Part shown: positions 51,509 to 60,464 of the stretch, piece by piece
How positions within the stretch are numbered: the stretch's first letter is position 1
Layout: every line of letters begins with the position of its first letter
From: Candidatus Neomicrothrix sp. UBA814
GTDB taxonomy: Bacteria > Actinomycetota > Acidimicrobiia > Acidimicrobiales > Poriferisodalaceae
NCBI GenBank assembly: GCA_002296525.1
Contig: DBIA01000035.1
Span: forward strand, 1 to 64,000
Length of the DNA stretch: 64,000 nucleotides
Reading direction: 5' to 3'
Translations under genes and position numbers: made by a program
The notes under the pieces: model-generated
Seen by the model: the letters and a program-made list of their open reading frames with translations, nothing else
What the model was told of the DNA's origin: nothing
Databases searched by the model: none

Positions 51509-52562
51509 ACACGTCGTTGTTTAACGATCGCACTATGTCAACAATTTGGCCAAGACTGTCTAGTCGCTCTTGAGTGTCGACACCTTCTGGCTGCACCCGG
51601 AGGACGGTTACCCCAGCATCTCGGTATGCGCGCACTCGATCGGTGACTTCGGAAGTAGATCCCAAGAAATTAGTTTGCAGAATTAATTCATCGGGTACCG
51701 CCTTTATCGCTAGGTCGCGCTCTTTGTTGACCCATAGCTCTTGCACCCGACGAGCTGCTTCTTCGAAACCTCCACGACTATAGGCATCGTTGTAAAAGTT
51801 CGTGCTTGGTGAACCCATAGCTCCCAAAGTGAAAGCCACACCCGGCCTTCTGGGTTCGAGGAGCGTTTCGAGGTCGTCTCCGAATTGAACCGCCCCTCCG
51901 GCTTGGTATTCAATGGAATTCGGGTCCCGACCGGCTGCAGTAGCACCCTGCACTACTCGCTCTAACGTAGCCGACGCTCCTGATGGCACGAACGAAGTAC
52001 CTACCCAACCGTCAGCGACTTCGCCGGTGTACGCGAGAGACTTTGGGCCCAAAGTTGCCAACCAAATTGGAATATGGTCATTTGCTGGTTGAGCTAAACG
52101 TAGAGCCTTCCCTTCGCCTCCAGGTAGGGGCAAAACGTGATGATTACCTTCGTAAACGATCTTTTCGCCTGCAAACGCCTGTCTAATAATGTCAACTGTT
52201 TCCCGAAGACGACGAAGGGGTTGCCTGAATGGAACGCCATGAAGACCCTCGACCACCTGAGGGCCGCTTACTCCAAGTCCTAAAATGAATCTGTCCTCAC
52301 TGATTGCAGCCATGGACAGGGCGGTCATCGCTGTCATGACAGGTGTACGCGCGGAAATTTGCAAGATGCCTGTGCCCAACTGCACACGGTCGGTAACAGC
52401 AGCCAGATAAGCAAGAGTACTTATCCCGTCCATGCCCCACGCTTCAGCTGACCAAATGATGTCCACACCCATTTGTTCGGCTTCGCGTAAAAACTGAACC
52501 TGCTCGTCCCAGTCACGTTTTTTGCCAGACGCTGGGCCCCCATATGCGATAGCAACCTTCAT
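51501..52562 (-). CDS. LLM-class F420-dependent oxidoreductase
   Basis: A luciferase-like monooxygenase fold enzyme of 353 residues that probably uses F420H2 as hydride donor. Family signs are FLREAEQMGVDIIWSAEAWG near 25, LAAVTDRVQLGTGILQI near 54, FILGLGVSGPQVVEGLHG near 92 and RLRETVDIIRQAF near 118. The substrate is not known. It is divergent from the TauD gene (50 nt). F420 use fits an actinobacterium but is inferred from the family. Confidence 0.88.
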   Translation of the reverse strand: MKVAIAYGGPASGKKRDWDEQVQFLREAEQMGVDIIWSAEAWGMDGISTLAYLAAVTDRVQLGTGILQISARTPVMTAMTALSMAAISEDRFILGLGVSGPQVVEGLHGVPFRQPLRRLRETVDIIRQAFAGEKIVYEGNHHVLPLPGGEGKALRLAQPANDHIPIWLATLGPKSLAYTGEVADGWVGTSFVPSGASATLERVVQGATAAGRDPNSIEYQAGGAVQFGDDLETLLEPRRPGVAFTLGAMGSPSTNFYNDAYSRGGFEEAARRVQELWVNKERDLAIKAVPDELILQTNFLGSTSEVTDRVRAYRDAGVTVLRVQPEGVDTQERLDSLGQIVDIVRSLNNDVSI

Positions 52563-52612
52563 GTCTCTTGCCTAGCGCACATAACGGTCTCTTGCAGCGC
52601 TAGTTTGCAATT

Positions 52613-53464
52613 ATGGAGATACGACCACTGACCGGGGCCTTTGGGGCCGAGGTACTCGGTGTAGACCTTGGATCTGACATCGGAGACCAGCAGGCTCAGG
52701 CTATACAAATGGCTCTCGCGGAGAACGCTGTGCTGGTTTTTCGAGAACAAGACTTCGATATCGATGGTTTCGAGAAATTTGCGATGAACATTGGTCAATT
52801 TGGGGACACTCCATTCATAACACCGGTTGACGGCCACCCGAACGTGTTGCGACTCCTTCGCGAAGCTGACGAACAAGGCCCGCTGTTTGGTAGCGGATGG
52901 CACAGCGACTGGAGTTTTCAATTGAAACCACCCAGTGCAACTTTGCTATACGCAGTCGACGTCCCCGAGGCTGGTGGTGACACGGCTTTCACTAGCCAAT
53001 ATCTAGCCTTCGAAAGTCTCTCAGAATCCATGAAGTCGATACTTCTCGGTTTGAAAGGGGTCCACTCGGCTGAACGCAGCTACGGCCCGCAAGGAACTTT
53101 TGGACGGCCAGACCCCAAGTCGTCGATGGACATCCACGGAGATGAAACTGCGGTTGTTCATCAAGTGCACCCCCTAGTGCGATCACATCCATTGACCGGG
53201 CGTCGGTCATTGTTTGTCAACGAGGTATATACCGTAGGGATAGAAGGACTAACGAACGCCGAAAGCAGCTCCCTACTTAAATTTTTGTTTGAACACTGCA
53301 AACAAATTGACTTCACATGTCGAGTTCGTTGGGAGCCAGGCACACTGACAATCTGGGATAACCGTGCCACACAGCACTTTGCTATCAACGACTATTTCGG
53401 AAGTAGAAGAGAAATGTACCGAATCACGTTGGCTGGTGAGCAACCCGTCTTAGTCGCAGGTTGA
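52613..53464 (+). CDS. TauD/TfdA-family 2-oxoglutarate-dependent dioxygenase
   Basis: An Fe(II)/2-oxoglutarate oxygenase of 283 residues. The iron ligands are His96 and Asp98 in GWHSDWSF and the distal His in NRATQHFAIND near 253; Arg in GSRREMYRITL near 268 binds 2-oxoglutarate. Such enzymes hydroxylate sulfonates, phenoxyacids or related compounds; the substrate here is unknown. It is 50 nt from the divergent LLM gene. Its end overlaps the next minus-strand gene by 15 nt. Confidence 0.9.
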   Translation: MEIRPLTGAFGAEVLGVDLGSDIGDQQAQAIQMALAENAVLVFREQDFDIDGFEKFAMNIGQFGDTPFITPVDGHPNVLRLLREADEQGPLFGSGWHSDWSFQLKPPSATLLYAVDVPEAGGDTAFTSQYLAFESLSESMKSILLGLKGVHSAERSYGPQGTFGRPDPKSSMDIHGDETAVVHQVHPLVRSHPLTGRRSLFVNEVYTVGIEGLTNAESSSLLKFLFEHCKQIDFTCRVRWEPGTLTIWDNRATQHFAINDYFGSRREMYRITLAGEQPVLVAG

Positions 53465-53848
53465 AATCGAAGCCTCTAATACAACTAATGGCCCCAAAAG
53501 GGCCAAGTCTTGCAAGGCCTGGTCGTAGGAAAACTTTTCGGTGCATGCAGAACGAGCCCAGCTTTCTTCTTCGGATGTGGGAAGACGGCCTCTCGCTGAG
53601 ACGTGAAGGTCTCCGGTCCGTTGGCTTGTGACAACGATCTCTTGATCCAAAAGCATTTTCAGAAACGCCTCTGGATTATGACTGGGCTCATCAAACACGT
53701 AGAGCAACAAGCCGTCCGTGACAAAAGGCGTTATGTAGTGAGTCCTGGGGCCTTCTGACCCGCTGATATCGAATCGCAGCATCAACGAATCTACGAAAGC
53801 TTCAAATTGCGGGCTGTCAGATGCTCTCACGCTGCCCGACCGTACCAA
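53450..53848 (-). CDS. Hypothetical protein of 132 residues
   Basis: No family recognised. The sequence is soluble and mixed alpha/beta (FVDSLMLRFDI, HYITPFVTDGLLLYVFDEPS, EAFLKMLLDQEIVVTSQRTG, HVSARGRLPTSEEES). It has no membrane helix or signal peptide. It fills an otherwise empty stretch between the TauD gene and the enoyl-CoA hydratase gene and overlaps the former tail-to-tail by 15 nt. The start at 53848 has no strong ribosome site. Confidence 0.5.
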   Translation of the reverse strand: MVRSGSVRASDSPQFEAFVDSLMLRFDISGSEGPRTHYITPFVTDGLLLYVFDEPSHNPEAFLKMLLDQEIVVTSQRTGDLHVSARGRLPTSEEESWARSACTEKFSYDQALQDLALLGPLVVLEASISTCD

Positions 53849-53924
53849 TCAACAGCTCTGAGAGGCGAGTGCAAGCTAACTTCTTTCCTAACGTTAACTA
53901 TTCGAACCTCCGGGGAGGTATCAG

Positions 53925-54821
53925 ATGCCAGTACAAGAAGGCGAATACTGCGGGTTTGAGACAAATATCGAAGACCCAGGCATTCTTGTCGTGACTTTCA
54001 ATCGTCCCGAAAGCCTCAACGCGTCGACTGCTGCGATGAAGCGAGACCTAGTTGAGTTACTTACTCAAACTCAAATGGACGACACCATTCGTATCGTCGT
54101 TTTCACCGGCCGTGGACAAGCCTTTTGGGCGGGCGACGATCTCAAGGGATACGGCGGAGACAGCGTCCAGGTGCCCCAAATCCACCACGGACACCACAAT
54201 CCATCGGGAACCTACAACGGTTTGCGAACGATATCTCAGGCAGTCAATACAGCGGTCCGCAACTTGGACAAGATCTCGATCGCTGCGATCAATGGCTTCG
54301 CTATACAAACAGGCTTCTCTTTAGCTCTGGCGTGTGATTTTCGCATAGCGTCACGATCCGCAAAGCTTGGGAGCGCGACCCTTAGATTCGGGCTGTTACC
54401 CGACGAGGGAGGTCAATGGCTGTTAGTGCAGCACCTCGGTGTTGCTAAAGCTATGGATTTCATGATGCGCAAACGAATCGTAGACGGGGAGACAGCATTC
54501 GAACTCGGATTGGTCCACGAAGTTGTTTCGGATAACAACCTTATGGAGGAAACTTTGACGCTCGCTCGAGAGCTTGCCGACGGACCACAAGTTGCCATGA
54601 GAATGCTCAAACGTTCGATTCTGCTTGCGGCAGATCTAACGTGGGATCAATCTCTAGACGAGATAGCTGCGAAAACTGCAGTCACTGACCATCTTCCCGA
54701 CGCCCGCGAAGGCGCAGCGGCGTTCATTGAGAAACGACAGCCGCGTTTTAACGGCTGGCTAGAGGGTAGGGAAGATCCACCAATGGATGGCCCCGCGCCG
54801 TGGGAAGTAGACAAACAGTAG
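53925..54821 (+). CDS. Enoyl-CoA hydratase/isomerase family protein
   Basis: A crotonase-fold enzyme of 298 residues. Motifs: IRIVVFTGRGQAFWAGDDLKGY near 45-65 (first oxyanion-hole loop), ISIAAINGFAIQTGFSLALACD near 121-142 (second), and FGLLPDEGGQWLL near 155, where the Asp-Glu replaces the usual catalytic Glu position. GGGGAGG lies 7 nt before the ATG. The exact reaction (hydration, isomerisation or ring cleavage) cannot be set. It converges with the aminotransferase gene, 78 nt apart. Confidence 0.88.
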   Translation: MPVQEGEYCGFETNIEDPGILVVTFNRPESLNASTAAMKRDLVELLTQTQMDDTIRIVVFTGRGQAFWAGDDLKGYGGDSVQVPQIHHGHHNPSGTYNGLRTISQAVNTAVRNLDKISIAAINGFAIQTGFSLALACDFRIASRSAKLGSATLRFGLLPDEGGQWLLVQHLGVAKAMDFMMRKRIVDGETAFELGLVHEVVSDNNLMEETLTLARELADGPQVAMRMLKRSILLAADLTWDQSLDEIAAKTAVTDHLPDAREGAAAFIEKRQPRFNGWLEGREDPPMDGPAPWEVDKQ

Positions 54822-54899
54822 TAGCCCTCCAAGCTAGTTAAAGGCTTATCTGTCAGAGTCATTGTTTGTATTACATAGGTCGGTCGTAGACCGGCACGC

Positions 54900-55997
54900 C
54901 TAGCACAGTTCGCTTTTGACTTCGCTGAGAGCTGTCAACAGTCTGTTTATGTTTTCAATCCGTGCCGTGTGGCCCATACAGCCGATCCGCCACACCTTTC
55001 CAGCTACAGGACCGAGGCCTCCGCCTACTTCGATCCCGTACCGTTCCAACAAAATCTTCCGCCCCTGGGCATCATCGAGTCCTTCAGGGAGCGTCACAGT
55101 GGTCAGCTCGGGAAGTCGATGACCCTCTTGAGCCCAAAGCTCGAAACCCAGTTGCGGTAACTGTTCATGGAGGAAATCACCGCAAGCTTGGTGTCGAGCC
55201 CAGGTCGCCTCAAGACCCTCTTCTAGAACTGTTTCAAGACCAGCATGCAGTGCATAGAGCATCGAAATCGGAGCAGTGTGATGGTAGGCGCGTGCTCCGT
55301 CCCCTAGGACATAGTCCTTGATCATATTGAGGTCCAAATACCAACTTTGAGGTTTAGGATTTAACTGTTCCATTGCCCGTTCACTTATGGTGACAGGAGA
55401 CAGCCCCGGTGGAACTCCAAGGCATTTCTGGCTACCGCTGTAAGCAATATCGATACCCCAATCATCGGTCAATACAGGTATGCCGCCCAAAGAAGTAACG
55501 CAGTCAACGAGTAGCAGCGCATTACCCTTGTTTGCGCCCAACGGTGCAATGTCGTTTCGAATACCAGTCGAGGTTTCAGCGTGCACCACTGCTATCAATG
55601 CCGGCTCAGGGTGCGCGTCCAGTAGACGCTGTGGGTCGATTGCGCGACCCCACTCTTCCTCCACCTTTACTACTTCCGCTCCAGCCCGAGTAGCAACGTC
55701 GCACATTCTTGTACCGAAAACGCCGTTAACTCCGATCACAACGCAATCACCGGGTTTTACGAAGTTCACAAAAGCTGCTTCCATCCCAGCGGAACCAGTT
55801 GCGCTAATTGGAAAAGTTAGAGAGTTGTCGGTTTGCCATACGGTCCGCAAATGCTCGTTGGTTTGATCGAGCAGAGCAATGAATTCAGGGTCCAAATGTC
55901 CGAGAACTGGTTCGCTCAGAGCCTTTAACACTTCGGGGTACGGATTACTTGGCCCAGGGCCCATTAAGAGTCGTTCGCTTCGAGTCACGCCGAGCAA
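54900..55997 (-). CDS. PLP-dependent alanine-glyoxylate-type aminotransferase
   Basis: A class V aminotransferase of 365 residues, of the alanine-glyoxylate / serine-pyruvate / PucG group. The start LLMGPGPSNPYPEVLKALSE is characteristic; the PLP Lys is in YSGSQKCLGVPPGLSP near 192. HLDPEF near 34 and SATGSAGMEAAFVN near 64 are typical. The start TTG 55997 may be replaced by GTG 55988 or ATG 55964. It is the last of a minus-strand cluster with the HIBADH, ligase and NicX-like genes. It may use glyoxylate as amino acceptor. Confidence 0.88.
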   Translation of the reverse strand: MLGVTRSERLLMGPGPSNPYPEVLKALSEPVLGHLDPEFIALLDQTNEHLRTVWQTDNSLTFPISATGSAGMEAAFVNFVKPGDCVVIGVNGVFGTRMCDVATRAGAEVVKVEEEWGRAIDPQRLLDAHPEPALIAVVHAETSTGIRNDIAPLGANKGNALLLVDCVTSLGGIPVLTDDWGIDIAYSGSQKCLGVPPGLSPVTISERAMEQLNPKPQSWYLDLNMIKDYVLGDGARAYHHTAPISMLYALHAGLETVLEEGLEATWARHQACGDFLHEQLPQLGFELWAQEGHRLPELTTVTLPEGLDDAQGRKILLERYGIEVGGGLGPVAGKVWRIGCMGHTARIENINRLLTALSEVKSELC

Positions 55998-56043
55998 CCG
56001 TAGCTAGAACTAAGAGTTAATGCACAACTAAAAGAGAGAGTTC

Positions 56044-56916
56044 TTATCGCAGTCGCGTTATCAAACTGCTCGTGTCCCAACGGCCACCCCCAGCTGCTTG
56101 AACTTCTTCGTAGTAGGAGTCCACCATCTCAGTCACTCCCACCGATGTTCCCAGACGTTGCGCTTCTTCGATAACAATGCCGAGATCCTTTCGCATCCAG
56201 TCAACTGCAAATCCAAAATCGAACTGGTCCCGGATCATTGTCGAGCCGCGATTCTCCATCTGCCAAGAACCTGCAGCACCTTTGCTGATGGTCTCGAGCA
56301 CGAGATCAAGGTTCAGTCCACTGCGTCGACCGAATTCCAATGCTTCCGATAGTCCTTGTAGGAGCCCAGCGATACATATCTGATTCACCATTTTGGTCAG
56401 TTGCCCAGCACCAGATGACCCAATCAGGTTGCAAGCTTGGCTATAGGCGGCAATAACTGGTTTCGCCACTTCGAACCATCTCTCCTCCCCACCGCACATC
56501 ACCGTCAAAGCGCCGTTCTCTGCTCCTGCTTGCCCTCCCGAAATAGGAGCGTCAATAAATCCCACATCTCGCTGAGCGCAGAGCTGACTTAGTTCGATTG
56601 CTAGTGTCGCCGAGGCAGTTGTGTGATCGACAATCATGCTGCCCGGAGCCATAGCGCCTAAGGCGCCCTCATCCCCAAGAACTACCGAACGAACGTCATC
56701 GTCATTTCCAACGCAAATAAAAACGATGTCCGCGCGTTCTGCTGCTTTATGTGGGGTGAGCGCTACCGAACCCACATGTTCTCCAACCCATGCCTCGGCC
56801 TTCTCGCTTGTCCTGTTGTATACAACGACATCATGACCGGCTGTTGAAAGGTGCCGGGCCATGGGAAAGCCCATGACGCCAAGACCAATAAATGCGACCC
56901 TCTTAGAAGTAGTCAT
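56044..56916 (-). CDS. 3-hydroxyisobutyrate dehydrogenase-family reductase
   Basis: An NAD(P)-dependent beta-hydroxyacid dehydrogenase of about 290 residues. The dinucleotide site is VAFIGLGVMGFPMARHL at the start, the substrate loop is DAPISGGQAGAENG near 121, and the catalytic Lys is in GQLTKMVNQI near 171. It is similar to both 3-hydroxyisobutyrate dehydrogenase and tartronate-semialdehyde reductase (GlxR). ATG 56916 has GGAG upstream; the frame to 56994 overlaps the ligase gene. It is 70 nt downstream of the ligase gene's stop. Confidence 0.9.
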   Translation of the reverse strand: MTTSKRVAFIGLGVMGFPMARHLSTAGHDVVVYNRTSEKAEAWVGEHVGSVALTPHKAAERADIVFICVGNDDDVRSVVLGDEGALGAMAPGSMIVDHTTASATLAIELSQLCAQRDVGFIDAPISGGQAGAENGALTVMCGGEERWFEVAKPVIAAYSQACNLIGSSGAGQLTKMVNQICIAGLLQGLSEALEFGRRSGLNLDLVLETISKGAAGSWQMENRGSTMIRDQFDFGFAVDWMRKDLGIVIEEAQRLGTSVGVTEMVDSYYEEVQAAGGGRWDTSSLITRLR

Positions 56917-56986
56917 TAAGGACTCCTTTGGTGTGACGATTGGCGTTTGAGAGAAAGTAACCCTTTGACAGTGTCTGCTTTGCTTC

Positions 56987-58486
56987 TCAGTCAACTATTC
57001 CGTTGTCATTGAGTAATTCACGGACTTCATGTTTCAGTATCTTGCCCATGACATTTCTCGGTAGAGCATCAACCCAGACCACCCGTTTGGGGTGCTTGAA
57101 GTTTGCTAACCGGCCTGCGAAAAGGTCGAGAACATCGTTGCTACTGGGTTGTGTGTCACCCGTGGCAACTGCAACGACCACTGGTATTTCACCCCAGTGA
57201 ACGTCAGGCATCCCAACGACAGTCGACTCAGCAAAAAGTGAACTTTCGGCCAGAATATTTTCCAGTTCGGCAGGATAAATATTTTCGCCGCCCGAAATAA
57301 CAACGTCTTTCTTTCGGTCATCTATGTAGATCCAACCGTCACTGTCCGCATGCCCTACGTCCCCAGTATGGAACCATCCGTCTGTTATAGAAGCAGCTGT
57401 CGCCTCCGGGTTCCCCCAATACTCGCTGAGAACGTTTGGTCCCCGTACCCATAGTTCGCCTGCTGTGCCAGATGGTACGTCAGTCCCGTCATCGTCAACT
57501 ATTCGCACTTCGCACAATGTCGCGGGTTTGCCGCAGGATGTAGGCCTTGTGTGTGCTTGATCGATTCGCATCACGATTGCCGTGGGACCGGTTTCGGTGG
57601 CGCCATATACCTGACCGACCGGAATGCCGCGCTCAAAAAATGGCCGAGTGGCAGCCTCAGGAATGGTCGAAGAGCCGGCCATGAGACCCTTGAGGGATGA
57701 CATTTCAGTATGTTCGAATTGAGGGTGGTTAGCTACCGCATTCAGAGTCGCCGGAACGAATAAGGACCAAGTGGGTTGCCAATTCTCCACGTCTCTGAGC
57801 CATTCTCCAGGATCGAACGCCCTGTGTAGAAGAACCGATGCTCCAGTCATCAGCGCCGGAAGCGTTTGAATGTTCAGGCCGCCAACGTGGAACAACGGCA
57901 AGAAAGTAAGAATTCGATCCTGTGGAGTCAAATCATGAGCGTGGGCGCTGTTTACGGCATTAGAGGCAAGGGCGCGCTGAGTTAAAAGCGCTCCCTTAGG
58001 GGTTCCTGTCGTGCCTGAGGTATACGCCAGAAGAACGGCATCGGATGGTCGACCCACGCGAGGGGATGTCGAGGTGTGGTTAGCTTCCGTTAATTCATCT
58101 AGCCGGTAAACAATGTTTTTTTGAACGGCTTCCTGAGCATGGTCATAAAACATGGGCTCGGCGATGAGAATCTGTGGCTCAGCATCTTGCAAAATCCACC
58201 GGTGTTCGGATACGACCAGTCGAGAATTGAGGGGCAGAAAGATAGCCCCTAGCCGAGAACAGGCGAGTAGCAAGTGGATCGCTGCCGGGTTATTAGTTCC
58301 CAACCAGGCGACCCGATCACCGGAGGCGACACCTTGTTCGTGGAGCCAATCTGCCACCTCAGCAATTCTTAGCGACAACTCGCTATAGGTAGTGCGTAAT
58401 TCCTCGAATTCGATAGCTAATGCTTCTGGCCGATGCCCTGCCCAACGATCAATCCACGAAGCGAGATCTGATCCTTCATCCCACAT
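56987..58486 (-). CDS. AMP-forming acyl-CoA synthetase
   Basis: An ANL-superfamily ligase of 499 residues that activates a carboxylic acid to its CoA thioester. The P-loop is LAYTSGTTGTPKGALL near 155; VYGATETGPTAIV near 297, HTGDVGHADSDGWIYIDDRKKD near 375 and the Lys in NVMGKILKHEVREL near 485 are the other core motifs. Substrate unknown. It is 11 nt downstream of the nicX-like gene and in the same operon. Confidence 0.93.
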   Translation of the reverse strand: MWDEGSDLASWIDRWAGHRPEALAIEFEELRTTYSELSLRIAEVADWLHEQGVASGDRVAWLGTNNPAAIHLLLACSRLGAIFLPLNSRLVVSEHRWILQDAEPQILIAEPMFYDHAQEAVQKNIVYRLDELTEANHTSTSPRVGRPSDAVLLAYTSGTTGTPKGALLTQRALASNAVNSAHAHDLTPQDRILTFLPLFHVGGLNIQTLPALMTGASVLLHRAFDPGEWLRDVENWQPTWSLFVPATLNAVANHPQFEHTEMSSLKGLMAGSSTIPEAATRPFFERGIPVGQVYGATETGPTAIVMRIDQAHTRPTSCGKPATLCEVRIVDDDGTDVPSGTAGELWVRGPNVLSEYWGNPEATAASITDGWFHTGDVGHADSDGWIYIDDRKKDVVISGGENIYPAELENILAESSLFAESTVVGMPDVHWGEIPVVVAVATGDTQPSSNDVLDLFAGRLANFKHPKRVVWVDALPRNVMGKILKHEVRELLNDNGIVD

Positions 58487-58497
58487 AAGAGCAACTA

Positions 58498-59544
58498 TTA
58501 AGCGAGGTCACCCTGGAGGACACCTTCAACAACAACTAGCTCGCCGTCCAAGGCAACGCTGTGGTTCCGCATAGGTAGATCAAAATGCCCCAGTGTGTGT
58601 CGCCCCGCGTGCTCATTGGCACCGGTGGAATATAAGAAATTTCCGGCGAACGCGCGTTGCTCAGTGCCGTTGGTTTGACTGCTGTCATACAAAGGCAAGG
58701 TGTCCCAACGCGCACCGGGGTTCATTCCCCAGCCGATGTGGCTCGTTGCGTATGCATCTCGGTCACCCCACGCATCGGAATAACTTCGAAATAAGGCAGC
58801 GTCCGTCCCATCTCCAGCGACATCTACTACGTAATCGTTCTCGATAGTCAGGGTAATTGGCGATTCAACGTACCTCTTGAAAGTCAAGTTCATGTCTCCC
58901 CGGTCCATCACTATTACCCCGTTGACGGTATTTGCCTTCGGGAAGGCCAGGCACAAACCTCCTGGCCAGTGAGATATCGATCCGGGTTGAGTGGTGTAGC
59001 CCCAACCGCCTCCACACGGAGCATCTGCCAAGTTCACCACTACGTCAGTACCAGCGGCTGATGTGACATGCATCTCGTTCGCCTTGATCAACTTTTTGAT
59101 TCCAGACTTAACTTTCGGTTCAAGGTCTTCGGTCGGCATCAACCTTTCCAGAGCTTCAGGGTGTTCGTTCGACACCATCAACACTCGGGTGCCATCAGCT
59201 AAAATTTCCGGAAGTTCCGGCGCGTGTAATAGCCCTTCGACAGTGCAATCAACAACGAAATCAACAGATGACAGAGCTTTGATAACCGCGGGGGAGCCTG
59301 CAATGGCATCGGAAGCGCCGGTGGATCTCACGGGAACAGGAGCCGTTTGACGCAAGGTTGGCAGAACTATGTGAATCGGACGAATTCCTAAACGATCGAG
59401 ACCTAATTCAGCCAAGTTCACGTTTGTCGCTCGACTTTGAGTTTCCGAGAGAATCGCAGCTGTGTGCGTCTCGTCAACAGCACACATCGCGAAGACACGA
59501 GCGAATACGTCAATCCATTTTCCTTCAATGCGCTCTACCAGCAT
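58498..59544 (-). CDS. NicX-like 2,5-dihydroxypyridine 5,6-dioxygenase family protein
   Basis: A 348-residue protein that follows Pseudomonas NicX as I recall it: VDETHTAAIL near 24, SHIGWGMNPGARW near 268, AFAGNFLYSTGANEHAG near 295 and LGHFDLPMRN near 319. NicX opens the ring of 2,5-dihydroxypyridine in nicotinate breakdown, with Fe(II). The fold resembles M29 aminopeptidases, so that name may appear. Metal ligands are likely Glu/His/Asp residues in these blocks. ATG 59544 has AAGGAGA upstream. It is first in the cluster with the CoA ligase, but nicD, nicF and nicE are not seen nearby, so the substrate may differ. Confidence 0.82.
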   Translation of the reverse strand: MLVERIEGKWIDVFARVFAMCAVDETHTAAILSETQSRATNVNLAELGLDRLGIRPIHIVLPTLRQTAPVPVRSTGASDAIAGSPAVIKALSSVDFVVDCTVEGLLHAPELPEILADGTRVLMVSNEHPEALERLMPTEDLEPKVKSGIKKLIKANEMHVTSAAGTDVVVNLADAPCGGGWGYTTQPGSISHWPGGLCLAFPKANTVNGVIVMDRGDMNLTFKRYVESPITLTIENDYVVDVAGDGTDAALFRSYSDAWGDRDAYATSHIGWGMNPGARWDTLPLYDSSQTNGTEQRAFAGNFLYSTGANEHAGRHTLGHFDLPMRNHSVALDGELVVVEGVLQGDLA

Positions 59545-59672
59545 CTTCTCTCCTTAACTCCTAACCGAAAAGTGGTCTCAGTCAACCAGTTAAGCACTGA
59601 AGTTGGCTCCTCAATCAAGATTCTTCACTATGAGTCGTTTGACCGGGAATCTGATACCCAGGCAGTCTTTTC

Positions 59673-60368
59673 CTAAAGAGCTTCTCGTGGGTCGACCTCT
59701 GTACCGTGGAGGTGAGCTACATCGTTGTAGCGGTGGCAAATCCAACGGCGGCCGCGGTTGGCGTCAGATCGAATTTCGAGTTCGGTGATGGAAGTCACAT
59801 AAGGGGCTAATTCCGTATGCCATTGCGCAGGTCCTAAGCCGAAGGCGAGCGCCATCGCCGCTGAAATTACACCGCCATGGCATCCGATTAGAACAGTCGA
59901 CTCGTCGTGCCGTGAGGCAATGACACTCAATGTTTGCCCCACACGATGCCGGAACCCAGCCCTGCTGTCGGAACCAGGAATAATGGAGCGAAACGGATCG
60001 CGTTGTTCGAAGTTCTCAAGATCATATTTCTCTCGAACTTGCTCCCATGACAACCCATCCGCCTCACCCAAGCGAAACTCTTCCAGCTCGTCATGAATAT
60101 TTATTTCTAAATCAAGCGAGGACAATGCGAGCAAAGCCTGGGTCGTTTCCAAAGCCCTCGGGAGAGGGGATGAATAAACAACGTCTATTGAAGGCTCGGT
60201 CCCCTGAGAAAATCGTTCTCCGAGTAATTGTGCTTGTTGCTTCCCCTTAGGGGAGAGACCGCTGCAGGTTTTCGGGCCACCCACGACTCCGTCAACCATC
60301 ACATTTGATTCACCGTGTCGGATCAAAATGAACCGAGTGCTTTTCGTGTTGGGTGCTGCATCGGGCAT
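59673..60368 (-). CDS. Histidine phosphatase superfamily protein
   Basis: A phosphoglycerate-mutase-fold phosphatase of 231 residues. The catalytic RHGES motif is in FILIRHGESN near 17-21; the second His is in IGCHGGVIS near 158, with SPLPRALETTQALL near 68. The substrate is unknown. ATG 60368 lies 128 nt from the nicX-like gene's start on the same strand, so it is probably transcribed with that cluster or ahead of it. It diverges from the beta-lactamase-like gene by 96 nt. Confidence 0.9.
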   Translation of the reverse strand: MPDAAPNTKSTRFILIRHGESNVMVDGVVGGPKTCSGLSPKGKQQAQLLGERFSQGTEPSIDVVYSSPLPRALETTQALLALSSLDLEINIHDELEEFRLGEADGLSWEQVREKYDLENFEQRDPFRSIIPGSDSRAGFRHRVGQTLSVIASRHDESTVLIGCHGGVISAAMALAFGLGPAQWHTELAPYVTSITELEIRSDANRGRRWICHRYNDVAHLHGTEVDPREAL

Positions 60369-60464
60369 CGAGGAACTTTAGGCTGGGAAAGCCCGCTAGG
60401 GGAATTCAAAGCATATTGCTGGTGGCTTACTCCCCATTATTTGATTTCGAGCGAGAAGGAATTA

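Noticed and set aside
54878..54894. Short CGGTC-GTA-GACCG hairpin between the crotonase and aminotransferase genes
   Set aside because: The stem is only 5 bp and lacks a T-run on either strand, so it was not listed as a terminator.
60315..60464. N-terminal 50 residues of the beta-lactamase-like frame
   Set aside because: They overlap the divergent phosphatase gene; ATG 60465 has a clear ribosome site.
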